DNA of 64,000 nt from Anas platyrhynchos. Taxonomy: Eukaryota; Chordata; Aves; Anseriformes; Anatidae. The DNA is taken from NCBI RefSeq assembly GCF_047663525.1, contig NC_092604.1, positions 13,379,501 through 13,443,500 of the forward strand, given 5' to 3'. The translations under genes and the position numbers were made by a program. The notes under the pieces were generated by a model. That model was not told the origin of the DNA. It searched no databases and worked only from the letters and a program-made list of their open reading frames with translations. This document shows positions 1 to 14,800 of the stretch, in pieces. Position 1 is the stretch's first letter. Every line of letters begins with the position of its first letter.

Positions 1-3000
1 ATCAGTGCAGGGAAGGTGCATGGAGTCACTTGCCACACGAGCGATGTGTTCAGCTTTTAGGAAGGGTTGTTTCTGAAAGATGTATTTGTGCCTATACTTA
101 GGAAATAATAGGATTTTTTAATGAAAGTGATGGTTTGAAGTATAAATGCCTAAAGCTTTAGGGCTAAATTCCTCTGATTTGAAGTAAGGAGGACAGGTTG
201 CACATCACGTATGTGAAGTATCTGTGCCTGTGCTCCAGGAGAGACGTGCAGGTAAAGGCTGTGTCACGAGGTTGTGCTTCTAGTACAGGGCGAGAGTTTT
301 AAGTCTAAGGCTGATGTCTAGCGAGGAGTTTTTTTTTTTTTTTCAATTGACCATTTAAATGAAGTAGGTAAAGCTAAAAAACGGCTATTGGACATTCTTG
401 GCTCTTATCCCGTAAGCGTTCCTGTGGGGAGCTGTGCTGGGAGGCAGCTGGGCATTTGCAATGTCCTGGCAAAGGAGACACCAGGAGGTGGATGCGCCTC
501 GTGCAGCCCACCCTGCCTGTGCAGCTCCGGGGCCCTCCCCTCTCTGCGTGCCGGTGCTCAGCAGTTTGCCCAGGTCCTGGCACCGTCCCGGCACCGTCCC
601 CGAGTGTCACCGCTCGTTCCGCAGCGAGTGCCGGGCGTGAGGCTGTGAGCGCCCTGTCCTACCAGGTGAATCCCAGGTTAGTTACCCTGCCTGAGCAAGA
701 ACCCTGGCTAAGGGGATGTGCACATAGCGCCCTTGTTTAACATACCTGTGCCTGACTGTCGTTGTCAGCTTGGTTTCTGTGAAGCAGGTGCTCTCCCACC
801 ATGCACAAAGCAAGCCTTGCTTTGCAAGCTGCAGTCCGAGTGTAGGGCTGGTTGGCAGTGCGTGCCGTTGACTTGAGCAGACTTTTTCCTTTCCAACCGA
901 GCCTGGAAAACCTTAGCCAAAAGACAGCAAACCACAGGGAAGTGGAAATGTGTGTGATATAAGTGACACATAACTTTAAAAACTGCTTGCAAGCATCGTG
1001 AAGCTTTCATCCGTTTCCCATCCAAGCCCTCCTCCTCCTGCTGCCTTGCAGCTCCAAATGCTCTGCATGGTCTTGGCGTTCTCTGGGATGCCCGTAAGCT
1101 CTTCTCTTCTATTCTCCATGCTGCAGTGGGATGAATTTGCACAATATAACAACGTGTTGTGCTGAGCAAACCTGGAATTGTGCATTCTGAGAGCGTGGTG
1201 GAAAGAACCTGGCATGTGAAGTGCGGTGTTTGGCTAGCGCAAATTTTCTGCCTTCTTTAGCCTGAGGAGTTGGCAAAACCTTGGAGAGAATAACAACTTC
1301 TGCTGAAAATCACATTTTTCTGTCTTATTTTAAGTCTTAAATCAATGTTTCAGAGTCTCCTTCTGCAGACTCTAGCATACCTACCCACCTGCCTATATCC
1401 ACATTTTTATATATATATATTTTTTTCCCAGCAGCATCATTCTAAAATGTGCTACTTGAATAAAAACCAAGCAATGTGCAGAACAGCCCAGTGGTTTCTT
1501 TTGTGTGAAAGAAAACAAAAAACATCAAACACAAGAACAAAAACATAAGTAGGTGATATTTCTAATATAGCTAGGCTTAGAAAACTGGGACAACCGTCTG
1601 TCTGCAGAAGAGGAGCATGGATCTGTGGGTTACTCCTCGAATGGAGGAGAGGTCTACGTTGGGGATATAGTGCTGGTTGCATTTTATTTATTTTTGTCGT
1701 TTGTAGCTCAGCAGTCCCTGAGGAAACGGCGATGTCAGTAGCTATCTTCCTCCCTTTGCTGTGCCACTTGCTGTTTCTAATAATAATTTTCTGTCTGTGG
1801 TGCTGCTGCATTACAACACAGTCTTTAAGGCAGGGAAGACCTCCTCCTTTCCTGCGCTGCTGTGATCCTCGTTCTTTCTTTGTACAGCACCAAATGCCAC
1901 CCTCTCTGGTGCATGAGAAGCCAAAACCAGTGCGTGAGATAACTAACCTGATTTTTCTTCCTGATCACAAAGGAAAAGCCAGCTTCTCCTGCCACTGAAC
2001 TGCTCATTTCCCTTTTTCTGTCCATCTTCCCTTCCCTTCTTCTCTTCATATTCAGGCACATGCTGTGGCTGAGTGAAGCTGGGGTTTAAATTGCAGCAGT
2101 ACTCAGCTCGTGCCTGTAACCAAAATGTTGCTTTGAACCTGGGATCTGTGGAAAAAATTACCTTCTAGCAGCTTTTTTAAAGATACCTCACAGATGGAAA
2201 TTGTCATGTTTCTTACAACTGCACTTATTTTTTCTCTGCTTCTACTTCTTTCTTGGTTGAAATCCGTATTTCTTTTTCCATTATTTTTTTCCTGGAAGGA
2301 AGACTCTGCTTGCCCATTATGTGGCTCAGTCCGAATGTTTTGGTAATGTCACTTCTGTGTGGTATTTTTTACAATCACCGTGAAGATAGGTTTGATGCAC
2401 AGCAAGTAAGAAGCCTGTCCGTCCTGAGCAAGCCTTATCTTACTCCTTAAGCTTATCCTCAAGGAAATTCAGGAGGACTTTCCACTGTACCATGTCCATC
2501 TGTAAATGCAGCGGGTGGTTTAGAAGTACTCTGGTTTTGTGGATGCAATATGTGGCAGAGCCAAAATGTGCCTTTAATTATCCTGCACAGGGGTGAAACT
2601 TGAGCTCCTCCGCAGGCACCGTCCAGCAGTGATACCTGGGACGTGCTTGCTCCTCTTCCCACAGAGGTGTTGTGTCTGCTGTGTCTGTTCTGGCCCATGG
2701 GCGATTATTTTTGCATCTTTAGGTCATTGGTGGTTTTGGGATTGTGTGGATAACTTCAGTTCGGTTTCATTCTCCTTTTAACTGTGATTTGGCTGTTTCA
2801 TTATAAAATAACCTGAACCAAATAGGGCACGTTGAGACTTCTGTGTTTAATGGATTATGTACTAATGAAATAGCTTGTTATAAACACCTGAGCCCTACCC
2901 GTTTGTTCTCATGTCTTAGATCAACTTCTAAGTCTTCTGGTCACCTCTCTCCTAAAAGCATCAGTAGAAAATGAGATAAATTCTTGTGCTCGTCTCACTA

Positions 3001-5836
3001 GGTAATGATTAAGGTCGGGTGAGAGGAATACCTCAAAATGTTTGACAGATGTTCCTGAAGTTAGGTTATGCATGTCTGAACAGCTGGCAGATGGGGATTT
3101 TTCCAAGTCACGCTATGGATCAGGCTGTTCCTGGTTCCTCACAGACCTCTGCCCAGAGCCCTCTGGAGGAAGCCTGCCCGCAGCCTGGGGTGCCTGTGGC
3201 CAGGAAGGAGCCGTGGCCGTGCTGCTCCGGGGGCTGCCCGATGGACACGGGGTCTGGATTGTGTGAAACAACAAAATCACAGACTCCAGAACTAGTTTGT
3301 CATGTTGGCTGGAAGGCTCTCGGGTAAGGCTGGCTGTTTTCCTGACACTAGGTGGTGGCGGGGCAGTGGTGAGCCTGCCCCTCGCTCCTCATCCCTTCGC
3401 AGTGCTGCTTGCTCCTGTGCTTACAGACGTTTTGCTCAATAAGCAGAAAAGGTGCTTTGGCCTCTGCTTCAGGAAGAAGTCCAAACCCTTGTGCCAGTAG
3501 CGATATCGTGAAGCTGAACATCCAGAACATTCTCCAAAATGTTTTGTTTTCAGCTGGGGAATCTCTCCCTTTCTCCCCCTCATCCTCCCAACTCCCCTGC
3601 AGTTCTTCTGACTTTGCACAAATTAGAATATGCTAAATCATTAGGAACTGGCAGGGCTGAGCATAGGCTTTCGAAGTACATCTTAACTGTCTACAATCCA
3701 AAAAGGCTTTTTTTCCTTCCTTCCTTCATTCCCATTTTTTGTTCTCCCCCGGCTTTTCATGGTTTCTCTGCAAGTATTTTGTCTGCCGCCTGATACCTTT
3801 CAGAGCAGCAGGCAGGGAATTTGCTGGCTTATCTTTTAGTGATTGCATAAGCAGCCCTGCTTGCAGAGGGCCTGGCGACTCTGGTGTGAGGGCCGCGCTT
3901 GGTTTTACTCGCCTGCTGCAGGGCGAACACAGATCCAGCTGGCCAATGTTAGCGATGGCTGGGGTAGATGAGTGGTGTAATTTAAAGGTAGCATACGATA
4001 AAACTGACTGTACCATTAAATTAAATGTGGGGAATGATATACTGACTGTCTGAAACATACTGAGCCATTTAAGCAACCCCTCCTTTTTAGAGATCTGTCT
4101 GCAGTCGCTCTAGAGCGTGCGACCGTCCCCAGCGGAGCGCTGCAGAGCCCAGGGGCCTCGCCGCAGGATTTAGGTCAAGCTTGCTGCAGAACACGTGAAA
4201 CTGGGGTATTGTCCCTCTTCCTGAAATTCTTGCATCACCTCCTGGCTGCTTCTGACGTCTGTTTTTCAGCTCTCATTGCTCCCTTTGGTGTCGTGTGTTG
4301 GTGCTCTGAGTGCTGGCTGTTGTGTTTGGTGCTGTGTGGTCACAGGCGCAGAGGTCTCAGACGCAGGCCGGTGCTTTGTGATATTCACGTCCTGCTTTGC
4401 TGGACCTATACCAACAGGTTTCGGCATCTGGTTGGTATGTGTGAACTCATACGTTGTCTGGCACCCATCCTCACCCATGTCGCGGTCCCCTGACGGTGAG
4501 CAGAAACTTCCTTTTTCTGGAGCTCTCCAGCAGGCAGCCGGTGTGCAGCACCCTGTGCTCCTGCAGTGGTGCCCTGTGCACTGCCACGTGGGTGTGTAAA
4601 ACCCAGGTGAATGTGTCTGCATCTCGTCTACCCTGGGAATGACCGAATTGCTTGGCCAGCAGTGCGCACTCACTGCCAGCCCCCCAAACTGGAAGGAGCT
4701 GCTGTGATCTCCTGAATTTGGTAGGCACGAAATGCCCGCTCAGGGAAGCGTTTCTGAAGCCTGTTTGGTGATTGGGAAGGTTTATCATGGCAAGTGGAGA
4801 AAGATACTTGCGGGTACTTTCCAATGACTGTGAGAAGTTAGCTCTGCCATTTTCTGTCTTGAGTTGGGATTTGGGGGTAATTATTTATGCAAATAACATC
4901 CAAACAGAGCTTCTGCACAAATGGAAAATCATTACCTAACAAAAGTGCTTACCAGATCTGGTAGAGAAGTCACTGAAAGTAAAAGCTCTGCATTTGCCCA
5001 GTTAGAGGTGTGATTATCTTGCACTACATTTCTTAGAGAGCACAGAAGAGCCCAAGATGACCTCGCAGCCGTTTTTAGAGGATGTTTTGTTGCTGCTGTT
5101 GTGACGTGTGGCATGTGGAAGGTTAACTTTATGTGTATGTATGTTTCAAGTCAGATTGTAAAAGCCTCTCTGCCTTTACAGGCTTTCCTATTCCCTTACT
5201 TGTTCAGTACTAGGAATATCTGTGTTATGTCTTATTTTATTTTGTTTACAGTATGACATCTTGCTCACACGAACAGTAAAAATAGATTTTCAGATATAAT
5301 TGTGGGCAGTGCAAGCCATGGAACTAAACAGTCACGAGGAAGTAGAGAGGAAGCAGAGTTTTCTTTTTTACCAGTTTGTCTAAAACTGGTGTGTTGCAGC
5401 AATAGCAACTAGCAAACTACAGTTTTCAACAGTTCCAGAATGAAAATGAAATATAAACAGAACTGTAAACATGGCTGCAGGATAAACACCTCTGCAGTAA
5501 GGCAAATTCAGAGATGTCTTTGTCCAAGTATGAAACTCAAATGTTTATGTTAACATCCTTTTGCTGGCATTTTTGTGTTTGTGAATACAGTCCTCAGTTA
5601 TTTTATGACTCTTGTGCCAATTCTATTTTTAATTTTGTGCTGTTATCTAGTGCATTGTGAAGTAATAAGTCCCGTGCTTTGATTCTCAGATGTTGCTTTT
5701 AATGAGTCTTAAGAAGAGTCACCCAAGGGAGCATTGCATGCTCGTTGTCACCATCCCCGTGGAACATGCATCTAATCTGGGTGAGTTCACAGTAGCCCTC
5801 AATTGCTGAGTGATATGTCTATTTTCTTCTTCATAG
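1..5836 (+). other. SCAI: SCAI intron (5' part outside window)
   Basis: No exon is recognisable on either strand here. The first SCAI coding exon in the window begins in mid-codon after a TTCATAG acceptor at 5830-5836, so this stretch is intronic to a gene starting further left. In human SCAI about 33 basic N-terminal residues precede this junction, and they are not found here. The stretch is mixed in base composition, with short T-runs and no clear interspersed repeat. Open frames of 60 to 135 codons here lack coherent protein composition. Confidence 0.75.
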
Positions 5837-8800
5837 GACTGAGTTTGCCCTAAAAGAAATCATGTCATCAGGAGGAGCTGAAGATGATATTCCTCAGGCA
5901 GAGAGGAAAACAGTTACAGACTTTTGCTACTTGTTGGATAAATCTAAACAGCTCTTCAATGGCTTAAGGTTAGTGCATTGCACATTTGGTAGTATTCCTT
6001 CAGAAAAGCGTTGGAACATGCACTTGAGTATGTGAGGGAATGTGAAGTAAGATATACAACTAGCATTTTCATCTCAAAACTAGCAAGTTTGTTTAGGAGA
6101 GAGCAGCGTGCACCTGTGTAGGGCTAGTTTTGGACCATATATGTAAGAATGTCTGTAGAAGTTTGCATGGTCTGTTTGCATGTTGTTCGGGTGCAGATCA
6201 CAAAGAAGGCAGAGTACTTACAGCCGTTCTGTCTGTTCCTTTGGGGCAGAATTAGTACCTTTATTGGATTACCAGATAGATATAGTTTCCGTGTGCATCC
6301 ATGGTATTTTGACAAAAAGAAACCTTCTTATCCAGACAAAAGATAGAAAATTTGGGTGGGATTTGGGCAATAAAAAATAGAGAGATGGCCTTCAGCAGCC
6401 AGCTCTCCTGTGTGAAAATAAAAACGTCCTAGAATGGGAAGCTGCCTTTGTCCTTGCTGTAACTTGGCACAGCTAACGTAGGTGCTTCTTGCACCAAACT
6501 TCACTGCCATTTCACCTACAAGGCCTGTGATTCCTATGGCTACAGCTGGGTAAAGCAGCCTTCAGGTATCTCCTCTGTTAATGCTTATTCTGTTCTGGAG
6601 AGTTCACCTGGAAAGGACTTGGCAAGTATCCTGATTCTTAGTCCAGTTGCTTGCTTTTCCTTTTAGCATAATAAATACATTGATACCTGCCTGCCCTCTT
6701 CTGTTTTGAAGATGATGGTAGCCTTTGCTGCTGTATTTGATGCCGTTCTCTTTTCCCTAACATGTTTCATGGGAAAAAAAAATGTGGTGGGGGAGGGAGA
6801 GGAGAGCAATGATTTCCTTCCCAAAATCTCCTCTGGGCACTTCAGCTGCAGGGAACCGAGCCTATAGCTGTGTTGGCAGCTGCTTAGCTATTGCTGCTGC
6901 CAAAAATGCAAGGGCTCAGCCTGCCACGTCTTTGTTTCAGTAGCATTTCCTTCCTCTCTTCCCAATACAGATGCCAAATACAGCATTTGAGGAAAACATA
7001 TGATAATCTGCCAAGGTTGCTGCTCCAAAGTATACTTCATGCTCACACTGCCAGTGATACCGTCCTTTTGTGACCATACCCCCTAGAATAACTTAGGAAG
7101 GAGGTTGTCTTCCTAGTATCTATACCTGGTTTTGGACGAGCTATAAGTTATAAACAACTGTTAATGAAGTGTGTTGCAGTTTCTCTTTCTCCTCCTTTCC
7201 CCACTCCCACTTGTTTTTCTCCTGGAAATGTGTAGAGGGAGTGAGTTACAAAGAAGCTTTTCACGGTGTGCTATCACCTGTTATTTTCTTTTTGATGCTA
7301 GAAAGTGCTTCGGTGTGTTCAGTGTCATAGAGAAGCTTGAAACTTAAACGAGACTTTCCACATGTACTGTACTTCCCCAGACTACAAAGTCTTGTTACTC
7401 ATTGTGTTGGCTGCAAGAATCGTGACTGCTGTCCTCTCACGGAAAGAGCTGGTAGTATTTAGTTGTTCATTTCTCAGACTTGCAGTAAGATGCAAATCGA
7501 ACCTCTTAGTTCTACGAGATGCTGCTGATGTAGAAACAACAGGACCCTGCTAGCTTCAGGTAAAGCAGCGGGCTGTAGCCCTGCCTCACGCTGGCTTCTC
7601 ACACCACCTGCGGCGGTGAGGCCGGCGACTGCGTGCTGTGCTGGTGTGCTTGCCTTTGTGGGTTGGTAGAGGCCAGGGGAACGCTGTGCTGAAACCCCGT
7701 TATCCCACTGCTGTCTGGGTTCTGGGCATAGGAGCCTGTAATTACTACAAGCATATGAACATAAAAGGAAATTGTCCTTTTTATCACCTGTCAAAACTGT
7801 GAACGTGTTTGAAGCTCTGAATGTTAAACTTGCTGTAACCTTCTTTTTGAACAAGTGTGCTGCTGAGCCTCTAGGACTTCCTCAGTGTCTTTGTGTCTCT
7901 GTGAGCTGTGTCCCTGTGTGACAACTCCCACGAGGTGCTGGCCAAACAAGTCTCAGCACCTTTAATTGCTTTCCTGTGCTATCTGGCTTCTGCCAACAGC
8001 ACGGCTGGAACAAACTTCTGACAGAAAACGAATGACAAGCACAGGAGCAGTGCTGGTCTTTGCTAAGACTATGCAGCAATACTGGATAAAACCCTCCGTG
8101 GGATTTACCCATCAGCCACTCCCCTGTGGTAAGGGAACCAGCCTTCTGTGCCCGGGGTGAGAAACCCATCCTTTCACAACACGGGAGGTCTTGTGTTCGT
8201 GTCACTTTGGAATATTGTAATATGAAAACGTCAGAAAGTCTCCATGTGTTGCTGGAGGCCGTTGTGACGAGGTGTGGGTGATCCTTGTCCGTGTCTGAAC
8301 AGGACTGACCTAAATCAGAGCATCTCCAGTCCCTCTGCACGTGGGTGGCTTCTTGCTGCCCCGTTGTCCCTCCTCTGAAGCTGGTCATGATCAGTAACGG
8401 CACGAGTGAGTGCCCCTACTGCTGCTTGGTCCATACCCAGCGTCCCGAGCCAAGCACACCCTGGAAGAGGGAGCCCTTGCCTTTTTCTCTGTGTATGGCT
8501 TTTATCCTTCTCTAGATCTGAGAGCAGCAACATGTCTTGCTATGCTGTAGGTCTTTTGCTTTCAATTTGGGTGTGTAGTTACTTCTGGATCATATATTCC
8601 CTGCCTCCGTCGGTGGGAGGAGCTGTGCTAATGATCCACTTTGCAGTCAACTGAGTCTTTAAAATTCTTTTGGGCTATTACTTCCCACCAAATAAGGCAG
8701 ATCCTCTGGTCTCATTAAAGAAGCTGTGCACTAAATGTCCTCTCTTGCTTATGCCGTCTGCTTTCTCACAGCAAAATTTCTTGGTACACGGGAGCAACAC

Positions 8801-11800
8801 GCGTGATTAGAACACAGAACAGCAAATGGGAAGGAAAATGGATGGTAGCAATGGCAGGGCTTGTCTGCAAAAATCTGTGATGGAACCATGGTAATGTATT
8901 GTCATAAATGAAGTGTTATTACAGCCATGTCAGAATACTATCAAAAGAACAAGTGCTACTGTCTGTTTCCATGGAGATCTTTCCTGTTCCCTGGGGAGCT
9001 GAGGAATCGCATGGTATTGTGCAGCTATGCCAGCTGCAATTAGGCGAGCATAAAGCTTGAGAAATATACGTGTGGACACCCCGCAGTGACCGTGGACAGC
9101 AATGGCCAAACATATGTACGCTGCACTAACAGCTTTTTAAAATACCATGGGTTTTCACATATTCCAAACTAATGCAGCACAGCGAGTTGAACTGGGCTTC
9201 AGGGGAATGCTCAGGAAGGTGCAAAATAAGAGGAGTCAGTTGCATGAGGGAAGATGTCAGGTGAGGTACAAAGAACGTTTTAGCTTACTGAAGTGGGATA
9301 TATTCATAAGCATCATCAGCAAACAGATGTTTGTTTCTTAATTTGTGCAAATACCTGCTTCTTCCCAGTATTCAAGGGAGGAAGGGTGCACCTTCGTCTC
9401 TCCTTATGTCAGACCTCTGCTCAAATGTCCTAAGCAACTTTGCCTAGAAAGCTCAAATTAATACTTGGAGTCAATTTACTAATTTAGTCATTAAGTCAGT
9501 GTAATTGAACTTTTTTTTTCCTTTTTTTTTTTTAATTTAAATTATCAGTTTGTATCTTATTTTTTTTATTTTTATTTTTTCTAACTCTCAAAACCCACAA
9601 ACATTGAAACTTGTGGACATGCTAATTAAATTTAACATTACCTCCTGCTATATCAAAGCTTGCAATATATCTTAGTCATGTATTTGGACAAATTATTAAC
9701 TTTGTTTAGCTGTAATGTTTGCATTTATTACTACAATGCTTTGCATATATTACTACAATAGAAAGTGGTGAATGTTTCACTGCAGTAAATGATGTAAATG
9801 TATGTGGTTTTGTATCAATCTGTATTTGGATGAAGACGTATATTGTGTTGGTGTCCTGAAGCACATGCTTATGCTCCTGTTTACCCCTTGCTACACCAAA
9901 GTATGTTCCAAGATGTCGAGCAGTTTGAGATGATCCTTTTTTAAAAAAATAAAATACTACCTTGGCATCTCCATAGAATAGCAGCAGCAGGTACTGGAAT
10001 GGCTTTTCTGGGTTGGTAAGTGTCATAGCAGATAACAGATTCATTTTGCATATAGTAGCTAAGCTAGGTCCCCTCAAGCTGTGTGGGAAGTATAGTTGGC
10101 TGATGAGCAAAAGAATATTAATTTACTTTTCTACCCAGGGTGCTGTTAAAGCAATTCCAGTTAGCAAAAATGCACCACAATTTTTTTCTCTGGAAATTGT
10201 GGTGTGCTGCTTTGCCTGTCTCCCTCTTCCAGAGGATGTGGTGTGGTTTGGAATGGTTTGGCAGCAGTCTGGACATCCCAGGCTTGGAGGTGAAGTATGC
10301 TGCTTTTGCCTGCAAGTCTGCTGAAGACTGAGGTTTTGGATGGTGCATGAAGCAGCCCGGTGATCTGAGAGAGCATTCCCTGAAGGAATAGTTCTGGAAT
10401 CAAATGACAGATTATGCCATCTTGAACAAGTGATTCCAGTTCCGTGTAGGGTTGTATACCTCAGCTTCAGGATACTCTGTAAGCAACGTGCATTCAGTGA
10501 GACTGATGGGCTTTGGTCTCCTCCGTTGCATTTGTTCCAAGGCTCAAATAACTCCCAGATGAAGGCCTTCTACTAGCATTAAGAGCGTCTGTATTTAAAG
10601 CTAAGATCCTTAGGACTACATCGTTGTGGGGTGGAGGTGGGGGGAATACAGCTTAGAACTTGAATGAATGTACGCAAGGGGAGTTCAGTGGCTCGACTAA
10701 CGTCTCTGCACTGGAGACCAACATGGAAAAGACAGTCCTGGGTTCCAACCTCTCACTAAGTGTGAGTTAGAGGGTGACAAATGTTGCTCGGGTGATGTAA
10801 CCTGACCCAGTGCATGTTAGCCGTGAGCATCTGTATTGCTTGCTGGGCTGGGTGACACTCGCACAGCTGATTTATGGATGATGTTATGGGGTCTGGTTCT
10901 GAAACAGCGAGCAGCCTCATCCATCTAAAAAAGGAAGTTTTCTTAACGAGTAGCAAGAAATATTATTGATCTAAATGAGTCTAAGTGAACTAATTACCAT
11001 TAGATTATTCTGCTTGCTCTTGGGTAGTGTTTTTTAATTTCTTTTTCTTTTTATTATGGGCAAGAGTCCAGTTTAGCTTTCTGTGCATGTAACCAATGAA
11101 AATATTTCTCTTAGCAAGACAGTAAGATGTTTTCAATCACGTGTGGAAAAATGCATGTAGGAACATGGTCATCTGTTCTTTGGGTTGACTGTAGGCCTAT
11201 TCTGCTAATGTTGTTGAGAGCCTGTTGGCACTGAGGAGCCTTGATAAAGGCATGTTTATGGGGTGAGCATGGATTCCATGTTACTCCTCAGACTGTACCA
11301 ATGCTTTTGGTACATATCCAATCACTTGACTCATGTGAGCTCACTCATGGGAGTACTGCTTCCATCTGCTGCCATTCTGCGTGTTGGAGAAGCCACTCTG
11401 GCATTCCAGGTACATCTGGAGAGAACAGGCCCATGTGCTCAGGGTATCGTATGGCCGTAATAAATACGGCACGAATGCATCGTAAATACACCATACATTT
11501 CATAGCTAACTTCAAAGTGAACGTCTGCCTGTGTAACTGGTGGAAGCTGTGGGGCACAACTCACCCCGGACAGTCAGCCTTTCCCAAGGGGTCAGCTGGG
11601 TCGGGGCTGTTGGCCGGTCGGGTTTGTAGCTGGACACGGGACCTCAGGTAGGGTGTGAAGGACGGGGGGTGTTGGCTGCTGATAGACACTGGAATGGTTC
11701 GAGTAATTCTGCTGTTCTTCGAATGAGTGACTGAATTACAGTTCGCACATATGAAGGGTGGGTTATTGTCTTAGCAGGAAAAGTTTTCCCTCAGCCACTT

Positions 11801-14800
11801 ATGGTTAAGCTGCGTACCTTCATTTTAACATTACAGCGTTGTCCTGTTTTGGATGGAATCTGTAAAACCAGGGCAATTTATGACATTGTCTCTCTGTATC
11901 CCCAGACAGTGATTACCTTTATGCAATCATTCGGAACATTTGCAAAATGCCTGGGACCTCTGTTAAATAACTTCAATTCTTTTTTCATTTGAAAAGTGAC
12001 TAGGGAATTCAGCTGGAAGTAGGAAGCCATAGCTAGGAGAAAAGACTGGAGAATTTCTTCATGCCCACGCATGCTTCTTTCTCATATATGTGCATACAGT
12101 CTTTTCTTGTACACATGTTAAATGAATATGCAGCCTGGCTGTTTTGGGGGTAAATGTGTTGGGGATAATATGGCCAGATCTTGGTATGTGTACTTCCTAC
12201 AAGCCAAACAGCATTTCCTTGGGGATTCCGGTTAGAACAGGTTTTGAAAAATGGTAGGAATCGTGCTTCTTGGAGTTCTGGGTGCAGGCAGAGCTTGAAA
12301 ATATTTCAAGTCAATTCTGAACAAAGCTATTCTGACACGGATTCAAATACGCTGCCGTCATGCTGGGTTGACTGGAGTCTACTCAGTAACTCTGTGTTTG
12401 TCGCTTGTCTGTTGCAGGGATTTACCTCAGTATGGGCAAAAGCAGTGGCAATCCTATTTCGGGCGAACATTTGATGTTTATACCAAACTCTGGAAATTCC
12501 AACAGCAGCATCGGTAAGGGAATGTTGTAGACAACTGTTTTCTATGGATTTAAATGCAACTTTAATCTCTGGTATTACGGTATGCCTAGGGGCCCCAGTT
12601 AAGACTGCGATTTCACTGTTATTCAAGCATGAAGGGAGGGAACAGTCACTTCCTGGAGTGCTCACAGTCTAATGAATTAAAATGTTACAGAGTTATCATT
12701 TTATTTTTGAACAAAACCTTTTGCTCTACTTGAATGCATGTTGCTTTAATATATTGCCAAGGAGAAGCTGGGATGGTGGCTTCTGCAGTGCAGAACCCAT
12801 CTGGAGTGGTGTGAAGCGTCTTGCTGCAGTGTGGGCTCCGATCTTTCACACCTTATGTTGGCTGTGTAGTTGAGTGTTCTCCTGGGAAGTGGTGACCTTT
12901 TTGTTTTGTGTATTTTGTGCAACATACTTATGTCTAGCTCTTGCAAGTTTTTGCAACATAAATGGTCCTTGTTCTGGTGTGTGTATGCAGTGCTGTTGGC
13001 TCTGTGAGGGACTGCTACTGGGAATGCCACACCAGGAATGAAAGCTGAGTTTGGCCCTACAGCGGCTCTTTGTCTTGTCTGGTGTGATGTTCTGAGAAAT
13101 TCCGGAATGCCTTTTAATCTTTCTTTTCTCTCTTGCGAAATAGACAAGTATTGGACAATCGGTATGGGTTGAAGCGGTGGCAAATTGGGGAAATTGCTTC
13201 CAAGATTGGGCAGCTCTATTACCATTATTAGTAAGTAAGCACAGAAAAGGATTCGCTAGGGAAATGCAGTGTTAGTGGCAGTTCCATGCCAGTTATCTGG
13301 ATACTCAGTCAGGAGCCTGCTGAGGTAGAAATGAATGTCAGTTGAGTTGTGATGTCTGTTTGTGAATGAGAAGGCACTTGGGACTGCATGGGGTGCTGCA
13401 CAGAAAGGCACCTGTGAGCCTGATATGATACTGCTAGAGTCACACTGATCCTGCCTAAGGAGTTATCTCCTCCCTCAGAAGTGTCTTTAAGTCTTCCACA
13501 TGTGCTACATTTGACTCTTGTGCAAAAGTGTGATTTATAAGTTTGGGAGCTTAATGTTCCTTTAACCATGAATTAACCTGTCACCTGTACATGTGGGCAC
13601 AAGGCAGGCAGATTTGATTGTTTTCAGAAATGGAATCCAAGCTCTGAAATCTGTACTCCCAGCATGCACAAAGAACAAGAGTCTGGCTTTCATACAATGT
13701 TATTTGAGGAGGGATTTTTGCCATTGATGCACAAGATGGTTGAGGGGGCAGAAAGGGAGGGTTTGGCATGGATTTTCAACTGAAGCAGTGAGCTAATCTG
13801 ATTCTTCCTCTACAGCTTGCGCACTTCAGAAACCAGCTATCTCAATGAAGCTTTCTCCTTCTATTCGGCAATTAGGCAGAGGTCATACTACTCCCAAGTC
13901 AACAAAGAAGACAGGTATGTCTGAATGCATGCACTCCTTTTTTTTTTTCTTCCCCAAGGCTAGAACGGTGTATGAAAGTAGCAAATAATTAACTGTAGGA
14001 TCAAAACTGAGATGAAATCAATGTTTTTGGAGGAAGTTTCTTTCCAACCCTTTTGCAATGATTAAAAACCCCAGTATAAAGAAGAGCTTTTCAGGATGAC
14101 TGGAAGAATATTCTATTGTGTGGTCCTGGCTAGAAAGCTATTAGCCTGAAGGTTTTTGTCATTTTGAGTCCTGCACAGTGGCAGTGCTGGGACCTAGTAT
14201 GCTGCACCTGCAAGATAAATCAGTTGGGCTGAAGCAGAGGAACTGTTTGTTTCTAATCTGGCATTTTGGGGGAGCGTCATTTGGTACTGCTGTACAACAG
14301 CCCTCTGTAACTAACTGGGACAAGGTCCAAGAGCTTAAGAAGGCATAACATCTTCCTTTAAGACACGGTACCAACAAAGGTGTACTCAGAAGAGGGATGT
14401 GTTGTGGCAGTGCCAAGCTGACTGACTGCCAAGAACATAGATATAAGTAAGAATAGCTAGAAAACTCAATTCTGGATCCTGATAATATGTTCTAGAGAGT
14501 AAACCTGGGTTCCATTATCAAATTAAAGGTAAAGAAGAAATTATCTGAAATTATCATCAAGATAACGCAGAAGGTTTAGTGAGGGACTTTCTTGCAAGGT
14601 ATTCAAGGATCTCTGGACTTCTTTGCACTTCTGTAGTCTTGCAGATTTCTAAACGTATCTACGTGCCACAAAAAGATGAAAGTTGCTCTGCTCTGGTATC
14701 TGTTGTTCCTATTATCTTCTCTCTTAAAAATCTCTCAATTTCAGTCTGAGTGCTTGAGCGGTTCCAGACAAGGTAGGACTGAGCAAGCATGTTTCTAGAT

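Noticed and set aside
11696-11706. GGTTCGAGTAA, resembling a tRNA B box
   Set aside because: The consensus last bases are wrong, and no A box, acceptor-stem pairing or terminator T-run fits around it.
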